Positions 47,201-53,966 of a stretch of DNA of 64,000 nucleotides are shown piece after piece. Below the pieces are notes generated by a model that made no database searches, had not been told where the DNA came from, and saw only the letters and a list, made by a program, of their open reading frames with translations. The DNA comes from Microcoleus sp. FACHB-61 (GTDB lineage Bacteria; Cyanobacteriota; Cyanobacteriia; Cyanobacteriales; Microcoleaceae). Location: the NCBI GenBank assembly GCA_014695295.1, contig JACJNY010000067.1, forward strand, positions 84,977-148,976. Reading direction: 5' to 3'. How positions within the stretch are numbered: the stretch's first letter is position 1; every line of letters starts with the position of its first letter. The translations under genes and the position numbers were made by a program.

Positions 47201-47733
47201 CGCAAACCTCACCCCCGCCCCCAGAGTCAAATCATCCCGCTGAAAAACAGCGCTATGTCACCCTACGCAGCGGCAGAAAAGCCATCCCAGAAAAATGCCT
47301 CACCCTGCGAGAAATCTTTGCCGATTTGCAGTTACCGCAGTGCAGTCTCGTCACACTTTCCGCCTGCGAAACCGGGTTAACCACCTCAACCGCAATGACG
47401 GATGAATACATTGGTTTACCCAGCGGTTTCTTGTATGCGGGTAGCATGAATGTTGTCAGCAGTCTGTGGGCTGTTGATGATTTTGCCACGGCAATTTTGA
47501 TGATTAAATTTTATCAGGAATTGCCGGATGCAAATTCAGTAGCCCTCGCTTTGAATGCGGCACAAAACTGGATGCGCGGAGTGAGGATCGAGGATTTGCG
47601 AGTTTGGGTAGGATTGTTAAATTTAGATGAAAAATCTAGACAAAGTGTGGAATTATGGTTAGTGTGTTCGACTGAGGAACAGCCGTTCCGCGATCCGAAA
47701 TATTGGGCCGCATTCTGTGCGACTGGATATTAA
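44293..47733 (+). CDS. TPR-CHAT caspase-like protease
   Basis: The 1146-residue protein has a helical N-terminus, eight nearly identical 46-residue TPR-like repeats (44659-45762; unit IKGERGENIE-AIAFYEAALQ-PQDWAMTQNNLA), a coiled linker and a C-terminal CHAT domain (about 830-1146). The catalytic dyad of this caspase-related fold is present: His949 in HFSCHGVF and Cys1025 in TLSACETG, with YIGLPSGFLYAGSMNVVSSLW after it. CHAT proteases elsewhere act in programmed cell death or defence, the TPR part sensing a partner; here this is inference. At residues about 643-660 (SPPLTKGGPGGV) a palindromic DNA repeat lies in frame in the linker. The two genes downstream may be its substrates or regulators. 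Confidence 0.92.
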   Translation: MNEERHQAYLTLIQSLLTCPSEEEIPILQANLELLDDNFARSLREWATQTLGKLDADKAYNHANILYNLNIDFSSLQQGSRASNIEIAIACLDIGLTIFTREAYSEKWAMFQNSLGNKYSDRIKGERGENIDRAIAFYEAALQVRTRDVFPQQWAMTHNNLATAYRNKIKGERGENIERAIAFYEAALQVYTRDAFPQDWAMTHNNLANAYRNRIKGERGENIEKAIALYEAALQVRTRDAFPQQWAMTQNNLANAYYSRIKGERGENIESAIAFYEAALQVYTRDAFPQDWATTQNNLAAAYSDRIKGERGENIEMAIAFYEAALQVRTRAAFPQDWAMTQNNLAAAYSDRIKGERGENIERAIAFYEAALQVYTRDAFPQNWAMTQNNLAIAYRNRIKGERGENIEMAIAFYEAALQVRTRAAFPQDWADTQNNLAVAYSNRIKGERGENIEKAIALYEAALQVSTRPAFPQDWAMTQENIAYAYCEQGLIPEAIKCFELSLEIFKPDALPLSCLKAGRSLGNLGFAENLWETAIFGYEKAIQAVEQSREWITSDNRKREIIEENLDVYEKMMQSCINHQQYDKALQTIERSKSRYLVELFTNSEIYPKTAAETEKQQLQNLRRQIAASQQLLETETPSPPPLSPPLTKGGPGGVPEDSPSQRTTQTRSLSPEYFQQEKAKLETTLQQLTQLLEQIKQREPEFSLTQKVEPIDITKFQQTLDTETAIIEWYIGNNSNSDDSWGGSAFIITRDSIKPLTYTTTEIAELETWKNNYLDEYRNQKTNKTWQNTLSQKLEKLSEILRLNEIIAHIPPNCKQLILVPHRYLHLFPLHALQFTSETRFQEKTNFRGYLLDGFRAGVKYAPSLQLLELVKNRITTRNSPPQNQQQLFALQNPTEDLFNADMEVETIKTQFNPHQILLKKQATKTALNENRENLSNANYLHFSCHGVFNFDNPLLSSLVLADSLEPQTSPPPPESNHPAEKQRYVTLRSGRKAIPEKCLTLREIFADLQLPQCSLVTLSACETGLTTSTAMTDEYIGLPSGFLYAGSMNVVSSLWAVDDFATAILMIKFYQELPDANSVALALNAAQNWMRGVRIEDLRVWVGLLNLDEKSRQSVELWLVCSTEEQPFRDPKYWAAFCATGY
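44659..45762 (+). repeat. Eight 138-bp tandem repeats within the TPR-CHAT gene
   Basis: Each unit encodes 46 residues and most carry a GCGATCGC (HIP1) site at the same place (GGGCGATCGCA). Units 4/6 and 5/7 are closest to each other, which points to recent duplication of a two-unit block. Repeat number is likely to vary between strains. Confidence 0.92.
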
Positions 47734-47735
47734 GT

Positions 47736-47970
47736 TTTGTAGGGGCAGGCGCATAGGTGTCAACTTAAGCCTGAAACCCCTAGTATCTCTCGCTTTTAGC
47801 TAAGTCTAGATCCCCCTAAATCCCCCTTAAGAAGGGGGACTTTGAAAAGACTCTTGTCCCCCCCTTCTTAAGGGGGGCTAGGGGGGATCTAGATTTAATA
47901 GTCAAACAACAGTCTCTGACTGGGTTTGACCTTAAGTTGGCACTAATGGGGCGGGCGATGCCCCTACAAA
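47736..47970. mobile_element. MITE-like element of 235 bp with nested palindromes
   Basis: The ends are imperfect inverted repeats: TTTGTAGGGGCA ... GTGTCAACTTAAG on the left and CTTAAGTTGGCAC ... TGCCCCTACAAA on the right. Between them sits the second copy (47809-47889) of the GATCCCCC palindromic element. No coding capacity is present. The element separates the CHAT gene from the next gene by 268 bp. It looks like a non-autonomous, hairpin-forming insertion, though no target duplication is obvious. Confidence 0.6.
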
Positions 47971-48001
47971 TATATTGTGTTTAATTACCGGAGGAATTAC
48001 T

Positions 48002-48373
48002 ATGGAACCTGACAAAATTATCTATGCTTTTCTCAAATGGCTGCACGAAAATCCGAGTATTTTCATGCCCGCAGCATGGCAAGATTTACCAAAGTTACAA
48101 ACAGAAATAGCCGAATCCGCAGATGATGAATTGTTTCCCATTGCTATGACTATCAGCAAATGGTGTGCCCGCCATCAATTGGGAGAGGATTTGAAACTTG
48201 CTGCGGCTAAATGCAAAAAAGAAATCGACGATGCAGGCGAACCCACCCCAACTACAATGCAGCCACTAACCAATATCACTCAAACTCTGCGTACTAGCAT
48301 TGAAGAGAGTTATAAGAAACTTCAAGAAAGCGCAGCAGATAATCAATCAGATACATCGAATGACTCCAAATAG
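48002..48373 (+). CDS. Small helical protein downstream of the CHAT gene
   Basis: The 123-residue product starts at the ATG at 48002, chosen over a TTG/ATG nine codons earlier because GGAGG lies eight bases before it. Residues 1-75 (DKIIYAFLKWLHENPSIFM ... LFPIAMTISKWCARHQLGEDLKLAAAKCKKE) form a run of helices, and the remainder is a polar, probably disordered tail. I do not recognise a family. Its size and helical nature would fit an adaptor domain of the kind that joins effector proteins in CHAT/caspase systems, but that is only inference from the neighbourhood. The stop overlaps the next gene by 14 bases, so the two are coupled. Confidence 0.65.
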   Translation: MEPDKIIYAFLKWLHENPSIFMPAAWQDLPKLQTEIAESADDELFPIAMTISKWCARHQLGEDLKLAAAKCKKEIDDAGEPTPTTMQPLTNITQTLRTSIEESYKKLQESAADNQSDTSNDSK

Positions 48374-49907
48374 CAAAATCTATGCCCCCAACGTCTATTT
48401 GTTTGCCTTTCACCTCTGCAACGCCCTAGAGTCAGAGTCGAATTCCACTGTGGAATTTACCAGCTTGTGGCAGAAGTGCGATCAGATTTTGCAAACTAAA
48501 TTAGCAGTACGTACAGAATTCGTTTGCAGCTACTTTCACGAAATAGAACCTGTCGGCTGGCGTGTCAACCTGATTGATAAATCAAAAGTTAACAACCGAA
48601 ATTCTCTGCCCTTTGGTAAGGAGATTTCGGTTGACAATCAGCCAATTCCTCTCAAGGGTTTTGCCCAACCGATGCGAATTGATGATAGCTATGCCTTGGG
48701 TTTACAAATTAAGGTTCCCGAAAAAAATCAAGGGATTAAAACACCTGCTGTCGATGTTAGCCTCTTCAAGGAATTTAATCCCGATAACTGCTTGCTGCCG
48801 GATTTCGTGCAGAGTTATTTCGGGCAAACTCTGCTGCTTACAGCTTGGCTGAGTGTTGAACAAAATCAGGCGGCGCGGGCAGATTCGCAGTTTCTCCAAG
48901 CTTTAGGCAAACAGTGTCTGGAAAAGTTGATTTCTGGTCAAAATCAGCCGGATTTTTACCGTCAAGGCGAGTTGTTCGGCAGTCCGATTTTGGAGTATGG
49001 TAATCCGAGTCAGCCCGATAGTTACTGTCACATTATTATCTGGTTTTTCAACAGTCCCGCAACTGATGAAATCTGGGATGAGACGCGGTACAGCGATTTT
49101 ATGGATTTGTTTTTGTACCGAAATAAGATTCTTCGCGCTTATCACGACAGCCGCAAGCTTTACGCCGTGACTCGCGAGGAATACAAGCAAATTGAACTGG
49201 ATATTGACAAGACTTTTAAGTATTTGCAGCGAGATCAAGCTCAGCAGAAGCAATCGAAAGGTGCGGGTTTAAAGGAGGAAGAATTAAAATATCTGGAAAC
49301 TCAGATGATTGAGATGCCGCCTCGGGCTGTGAAGTATGCCCGAATGCTGATTGATTTGGAGTTTCGCCAAAATACGATCGCCATTAACGCCCAAAATTAC
49401 CAAGATAAATTAAATCAAATAAGTCTTGACATCAAAGCAGCTAAAAAGTACAATGATAGTGATGCCAATTTAAGTTTCCTCGAAACATTCAGTAAAGAAA
49501 CTTGCCCGCAGTTTCAAAGGCAGATTCAAGCAGATTTAGGCTATTTCAAACACGGTTCCGGCTTGCTAGACCAAGCAACCGAGGCAATTAGAGCAATTGT
49601 GGCGATCGAAGAAGCTTATCGGAATGCCAAACTAGAGGTAACGATTCAAGCTGTCGGCTTTGGTTTAGGAGTAGCCGGGGTAGTGACTGGAAGTGCTCCT
49701 TATTTAATTAAACAAGACCCGCCGAACCAGATGGTTGCTTTGCCTTTCCTGAAGGTGGGAATTAATTCTTTTGCGTTGGTATTGTTGATTAGTATCGGTG
49801 CGGGGTTTGGGGTTTGGCTTTTGGTTATGTTGGGGGCCAATTCCAAGAATCTACTAGGTAAGTTCAAGAATCTACTAAATAGAAATAAGCAGTTGCCGCC
49901 GCCATAA
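48360..49907 (+). CDS. Hypothetical protein with two C-terminal membrane segments
   Basis: From the ATG at 48360 the product has 515 residues. The first 270 or so look like an alpha/beta domain (IYAPNVYLFAFHLCNALES, WQKCDQIL, DVSLFKEFNPDNCLLPDFVQSYFGQTLLLTAWLS, YCHIIIWFFNSP). Residues about 290-450 are helical coiled coil, and two hydrophobic helices follow (about 455-478 and 487-510) with a short basic tail. It has no signal peptide, so the bulk is cytoplasmic and anchored by the C-terminal hairpin. I know of similar cyanobacterial hypotheticals but no function. It overlaps the 123-residue gene. Placed behind a CHAT protease, it could be a membrane effector released or activated by cleavage; this is a hypothesis. 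Confidence 0.7.
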   Translation: MTPNSKIYAPNVYLFAFHLCNALESESNSTVEFTSLWQKCDQILQTKLAVRTEFVCSYFHEIEPVGWRVNLIDKSKVNNRNSLPFGKEISVDNQPIPLKGFAQPMRIDDSYALGLQIKVPEKNQGIKTPAVDVSLFKEFNPDNCLLPDFVQSYFGQTLLLTAWLSVEQNQAARADSQFLQALGKQCLEKLISGQNQPDFYRQGELFGSPILEYGNPSQPDSYCHIIIWFFNSPATDEIWDETRYSDFMDLFLYRNKILRAYHDSRKLYAVTREEYKQIELDIDKTFKYLQRDQAQQKQSKGAGLKEEELKYLETQMIEMPPRAVKYARMLIDLEFRQNTIAINAQNYQDKLNQISLDIKAAKKYNDSDANLSFLETFSKETCPQFQRQIQADLGYFKHGSGLLDQATEAIRAIVAIEEAYRNAKLEVTIQAVGFGLGVAGVVTGSAPYLIKQDPPNQMVALPFLKVGINSFALVLLISIGAGFGVWLLVMLGANSKNLLGKFKNLLNRNKQLPPP

Positions 49908-49917
49908 TCCCGGTTCC

Positions 49918-49938
49918 GGGCGGGCAAATCGCCCGCCC
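49918..49938. terminator. GC-rich hairpin between convergent genes
   Basis: GGGCGGGC-AAATC-GCCCGCCC, a perfect 8-bp stem, lies in the 47-bp gap between the membrane-protein gene and moeB, which point at each other. It probably ends transcription from both sides. Confidence 0.6.
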
Positions 49939-49954
49939 CAGAAAAAGATTAGCC

Positions 49955-51127
49955 TTAATATTGAGGTACAGACGGGTCTACTTCTTCACTCCAAGCAGTA
50001 ATTCCGCCCTTAACATTAATCCCCTCAATTCCAGCTTCCTTCAAAATCCCCAAAGCCTTCGCAGAACGCCCGCCCATTTTGCAGTGTGCAATCAAGCGGT
50101 GGCCGTTCAACAATTCCTTGACCTTAGCGACACCTGCGCCGTGTTCGATATCCGGCAAAGGAACCAAAACAGACCCAGGAATTTGACAAATTTGATACTC
50201 ATTGGGATTGCGAACATCCAACAATACAAAATCCTTCGCACCGCTGTCGATTAACTCTTTAAGTTCCGTGACAGTCATCTCAGGAATTTGCGTTTGCTGA
50301 CTTGCTTCCTGCGCTTTAGCTTGAGGAATGCCGCAGAATTGTTCGTAATCGATTAACTTTTCAATTACCGGACGCACTGGATTAGGCCGCAGTTTCAATT
50401 GGCGGAACGTCATATCTAAGGCATTGTAAAGCAACAGTCTGCCGCTCAAAGTAGTGCCTTGACCCAAGATAATCTTGATAGCTTCCGTTGCTTGGATAGA
50501 ACCGACAACTCCGCACAAAACGCCTAAAACGCCGCCTTCTGCACAAGAAGGAACCATGCCAGGAGGCGGGGGTTCCGGGTACAAATCGCGGTAATTCGGG
50601 CCGCCTTCGTAGTTAAAAACTGTTGCTTGCCCTTCAAATCGGAAGATGGAACCGTAGACGTTCGGCTTGTTTAAAAGAACGCAAACGTCGTTCATCAAAT
50701 AGCGAGTCGGGAAATTGTCCGTACCGTCGATAATGATATCGTAAGGAGTCGCAATGTCGATCGCATTTTCCGAACTAACGCGAGTCTCGTACAAATCAAC
50801 TTGGCAAAAAGGATTAATTTCTAAAATCCGATTTTTAGCCGACTCAATCTTCGGTTTCCCAACCCAAGAAGTGCCGTGAATTACTTGCCGCTGCAAATTG
50901 GAATGGTCTACAACATCAAAGTCTACAATCCCAATGCGGCCAACACCGGCGGCTGCTAAATACAGCAGCAGCGGCGAACCGAGGCCTCCTGTACCGATGC
51001 AGAGCACGCTGGCAGCTTTGAGACGCTTTTGCCCTTCCAATCCAACTTCTGGCAGGATCAGGTGGCGAGAGTAGCGTTCGTATTCTTGTTTGTTGAGCTG
51101 GATCTCGTCCAGATTAGGATTTAGCAT
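49955..51127 (-). CDS. moeB: MoeB/ThiF-family adenylyltransferase with rhodanese domain
   Basis: The 390-residue protein fuses an E1-like adenylyltransferase (about 1-265) with a C-terminal rhodanese domain (about 290-388), like eukaryotic MOCS3/Uba4. The ATP site VLCIGTGGLGSPLLLYLAAAGVGRIGIVDFD and EYERYSRHLILPEVG are typical. Adenylation of the C-terminal glycine of a ubiquitin-like sulfur carrier (MoaD, ThiS) is its reaction; the rhodanese cysteine (RLIAHCKMGGRS) would then pass sulfur. The zinc-binding CxxC pairs of classical MoeB are not seen; PSCAEGGVLGVLCG keeps one conserved Cys. The JAB peptidase gene is 79 bp upstream on the same strand, a pairing known from carrier maturation systems. 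Confidence 0.92.
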   Translation of the reverse strand: MLNPNLDEIQLNKQEYERYSRHLILPEVGLEGQKRLKAASVLCIGTGGLGSPLLLYLAAAGVGRIGIVDFDVVDHSNLQRQVIHGTSWVGKPKIESAKNRILEINPFCQVDLYETRVSSENAIDIATPYDIIIDGTDNFPTRYLMNDVCVLLNKPNVYGSIFRFEGQATVFNYEGGPNYRDLYPEPPPPGMVPSCAEGGVLGVLCGVVGSIQATEAIKIILGQGTTLSGRLLLYNALDMTFRQLKLRPNPVRPVIEKLIDYEQFCGIPQAKAQEASQQTQIPEMTVTELKELIDSGAKDFVLLDVRNPNEYQICQIPGSVLVPLPDIEHGAGVAKVKELLNGHRLIAHCKMGGRSAKALGILKEAGIEGINVKGGITAWSEEVDPSVPQY

Positions 51128-51206
51128 GATATTGTGTGTAGCGCAGATTTTGAATTACATCCTATCTGAATCTTTCGCATTTTTACGTGTTTGTTATTTT
51201 TACTAA

Positions 51207-51686
51207 TTATTTCTTAATCTCAGTCGGTTCCACTAGGCGAATTTCCTCTGCTTGAAAGTTCCCCTCTCCGTCAAGACTCCAACTGCGGAGGTCTTCCGAA
51301 CAGCCTTGTCGGACGGACACAATGATATAAGAGTATTGGGCCCAGGCCAATGTCCGATCGCACTCTGAGGGCACTGCGGGACAATCCGTGTGAGAATGAT
51401 ATATACCGATAATATCCAGAGTGCGATCGCGCCCATGTTTCATCGCCCGCAACATATCTTCGGGCTTAATAGCATATCTGCGTCGTTCTGTCAATCCTTT
51501 TTCTTCCGGCCAATTCTCCTCAGCTTCCGTACTCCAAGCATTCTCAGTCGGCCAAACTTCTACTAAAGTTTTAACATCGCCAGTAACTCGACCGAGCAAC
51601 AAACCGCAGCATTCTTCAGGATAAGCGCTTTCGGCGTGGGTACGCATGGATAAAATGTGAGAGTCGGAAAGTGCGATCGGCTGCAT
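51207..51686 (-). CDS. JAB/MPN (Mov34, M67) metallopeptidase
   Basis: The 159-residue protein is a single JAB domain. The zinc site is complete: a glutamate in YPEECCGLLLG, then YHSHTDCPAVPSECD matching H-x-H-(x7)-S-(x2)-D. Bacterial members remove C-terminal extensions from ubiquitin-like sulfur carriers or release them from conjugates. It is encoded 79 bp upstream of moeB on the same strand, which supports a role in preparing ThiS/MoaD-type carriers for the E1-like enzyme. The protein ends with a polar tail. No ubiquitin-like carrier gene is visible nearby. Confidence 0.92.
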   Translation of the reverse strand: MQPIALSDSHILSMRTHAESAYPEECCGLLLGRVTGDVKTLVEVWPTENAWSTEAEENWPEEKGLTERRRYAIKPEDMLRAMKHGRDRTLDIIGIYHSHTDCPAVPSECDRTLAWAQYSYIIVSVRQGCSEDLRSWSLDGEGNFQAEEIRLVEPTEIKK

Positions 51687-51980
51687 AGGATTTTATTGTA
51701 GATTTTTTTGTAAAGTGCGATCGGGCTTTTTTTTTAAACGAACCGCGAAGACGCGAAGGACACGAAGGAAGACAAGAGAAGGGAAGAGAAATAACTCACA
51801 GAAGTAACCTAATTAATTACCTAGCTTAGAGATCTAAACGTTAGATTTTTCCAATATTTCTCACCCTTCTTCTCTGCGCCCTCTGTGCCCTCTGCGGTTA
51901 GGAAAAACAGTGAATGTAGGGTGCGCCGGGCCGCGCACCTTACCCCTGAGTTAATGTAGCTATCTAGCCCTCAATTGCAA
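51687..51980. other. Intergenic gap with a 32-bp dispersed repeat
   Basis: No gene is seen. Positions 51740-51771 (GAACCGCGAAGACGCG then AAGGACACGAAGGAAG) recur without change at 55829-55860. A GGTGCG...CGCACC hairpin lies near 51920-51939. Confidence 0.75.
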
Positions 51981-52208
51981 TCAAGAGGGAGTTTGCTGCA
52001 ATTCCGGCCGCTCGTCTGGAACGATCGCACCTCCGACAGGACACACCTGCAAACAAATGCCGCAGTCAATGCAGGTATTAAAATCAATCCAAAACCAATC
52101 AGTACCCTTGACATTTTTGCCGGGGCCGGGGTGAATGCAAGCAACCGGACAAGCGCCGACGCAATCAGCAACTCCCTCGCAAATATTCGTAACGATAGTG
52201 TGCGCCAT
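51981..52208 (-). CDS. Bacterial-type (two-cluster) ferredoxin
   Basis: The 75-residue electron carrier has two cysteine groups: NICEGVADCVGACPVACIHPG near the start, with spacing like seven-iron or 8Fe ferredoxins, and NTCIDCGICLQVCPVGGAI, a classic CxxCxxCxxxCP site for a 4Fe-4S cluster. The insertion GPGKNVKGTDWFWIDF between them is typical of the cyanobacterial form. Such low-potential ferredoxins are soluble; the physiological partner is unknown. It lies 74 bp after hisZ on the same strand, separated by a GGGATTT heptamer array (52216-52238). Confidence 0.9.
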   Translation of the reverse strand: MAHTIVTNICEGVADCVGACPVACIHPGPGKNVKGTDWFWIDFNTCIDCGICLQVCPVGGAIVPDERPELQQTPS

Positions 52209-52282
52209 ATTTTAATTTGGGATTTGGGATTTGGGATGAGAAATTAGCAATTGGTAATTAGGAATTACGTTTCAAACAGATC

Positions 52283-53518
52283 CTAATTTACCGTTTCAAT
52301 AGTTGGCAATCCTGCGGCATTTACCCAAGCAATTTGAGCAATTCGTCGATCGCGCGCGTATTCCCGCGCCGCCTCCGCAGTCTCCCGACTCTCCAAATCT
52401 ATTTCTACCCGAACTAGGTTAGTAGACTCTCGGAGTTTGCGAGCATAATCAAAGGCCGCCGCCCCAGCTTCAGGAGTTTGAGGTACAACCAACCATTCGC
52501 TAGCTGGTGTCTCCGTGGGCAATTGCCCTTCTGTCAGCAAAACTTGGTGCAAATCTTCAATATTCAGACAAAACCCGATGCCGGGGGAATTTTGCCCTTG
52601 GGGGTCGAACAGTCCCAACAGTTGGTCGTAGCGTCCTCCTTGCCCTAAAACTCGCTGTCCTGTCTTGCTGCTGCTGACAACTTCAAACACAATCCCAGTG
52701 TAGTAGTCAAATGTTTGAATTAAACTCAAATCGAGGTGAATGTGGGATTTTAGATTGGGAATTTTTGACTGGCATTGGTGCAGCAATTCGATCGCAGATT
52801 TGAGATTGTTTAACGCGGCTTGCTGCGGCAAATCTAAATCCAGCTTGGCAACAATCGGCAACACCTCTTCTGGCCGGCCGCGCAAGTCAAATAACAGCAG
52901 AGCTCTTTCTCGCAATTCGGTTGACAGCGGCAAAGTTTCCAAGGCAATTCGATCGAGATTGGCGATCGCCCCCCGAACTTTTTGGCGCACGTTTGGCGGA
53001 AACGCTTCCAGCAATGTTGCAGTCAAGCCCGCTTCTCCCAAAACCAAATGCCAGTCATCAATTCCCAAGCTCTGCAAGCATTCAGACAGCAGCAGCAGCA
53101 CTTCCGCATCCGCAACCGTCCCCCCCGCGCCGAGCAGCTCTACCCCAGCTTGATAGAACTCCTGTTGCCCGCCTGAGCCAGTATCTGGGCCTTTGCGGAA
53201 CACGTTAGCGTTGTAGTAGAGGCGCTGAGGCTGCCAGCGAGTCCCGGCCATCCGCATTGCAGCCGCCCGGGCGATGGATGCTGTCAATTCCGGCCGCAAA
53301 CCGAGTTCTCCATCCTCAGCGTCTTGGAGTTGAATCAGAGTCGATCGGTCGATCGCGCCCCCAGCCATCAAAGTTTCCAGCCGTTCTAGAGTTGAAGTAA
53401 TAATCCGGTGATAGCCCCAGCGGTGAAAAACCTGCTGTAAGCGCCGTTCGATCGAAATTTTTTGAGCAACGTCAAGGGGCAATAAATCTCTTGCACCGGA
53501 TGGGGGTTGGTGAACCAT
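52283..53518 (-). CDS. hisZ: ATP phosphoribosyltransferase regulatory subunit
   Basis: The 411-residue protein resembles histidyl-tRNA synthetase (PSGARDLLPLDVAQKISIERRLQQVFHRWGYHRI, RPELTASIARAAAMRM, YNANVFRKG, then QTFDYYTGIVFEV and LGQGGRYDQLLGLF) but lacks a full anticodon-binding domain, which marks HisZ. HisZ joins the short HisG to form the enzyme for the first step of histidine synthesis. The substrate-recognition parts RP-E-T and GGRYD remain, as in many HisZ. hisG is not in the window. The start codon abuts a pair of tandem 119- and 113-bp repeats that would form the leader. Confidence 0.93.
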   Translation of the reverse strand: MVHQPPSGARDLLPLDVAQKISIERRLQQVFHRWGYHRIITSTLERLETLMAGGAIDRSTLIQLQDAEDGELGLRPELTASIARAAAMRMAGTRWQPQRLYYNANVFRKGPDTGSGGQQEFYQAGVELLGAGGTVADAEVLLLLSECLQSLGIDDWHLVLGEAGLTATLLEAFPPNVRQKVRGAIANLDRIALETLPLSTELRERALLLFDLRGRPEEVLPIVAKLDLDLPQQAALNNLKSAIELLHQCQSKIPNLKSHIHLDLSLIQTFDYYTGIVFEVVSSSKTGQRVLGQGGRYDQLLGLFDPQGQNSPGIGFCLNIEDLHQVLLTEGQLPTETPASEWLVVPQTPEAGAAAFDYARKLRESTNLVRVEIDLESRETAEAAREYARDRRIAQIAWVNAAGLPTIETVN

Positions 53519-53747
53519 ATCAATTTTAGATTTTAGACTTTAGATTTTAGATGGGGCTTAGAAGCTTAGCTTTATGGACGGTTTTAAAGTCTAACCAGGC
53601 CAGCTTAACATTCGACTTTAACAAATTAAGGTGTCATATCAATTTTAGATTTGAGATTTTAGATTGCGCTTAGAAGCTTAGCTTTAGGGGACGGTGTTAA
53701 AGTCGAAGAAGGCAAGCTTAACATTCGACTTTAACAAATTAAGGCGT
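53516..53747. repeat. Tandem duplication (119 and 113 bp) upstream of hisZ
   Basis: Copy one is 53516-53634 and copy two 53635-53747; both start CATATCAATTTTAGATTT and end CTTAACATTCGACTTTAAC then AAATTAAGG. Each has a heptamer tract, the palindrome GCTTAGAAGCTTAGC-like core, and TTAAAGTC paired with GACTTTAA about 25 bases on. The rest of the gap to 53966 shows no gene. Confidence 0.85.
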
Positions 53748-53966
53748 CATATCGTTTTCGTTTGCATCGGAATAATCATTTTCCCCGTCAGTGCGATCGT
53801 CCCGCTCTTTCTGGAGCATCCCCGATCGCCGGACGCTGGCACTCTGGTAGAATTCCGATCTCACCGGATTTGAGATCGCCAAGTCTTGATTGTGTTGCTC
53901 GATCGCACTCCACTGCTGAGCCTTTCACCCGTTTCTAAATATTCAAGACTCACAAATCACAACTTT

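Noticed and set aside
48360..49907. Bacterial gasdermin next to the CHAT protease
   Set aside because: The protein is too long, has two C-terminal membrane helices and a coiled coil, and lacks the N-terminal cysteine and short inhibitory tail of bacterial gasdermins.
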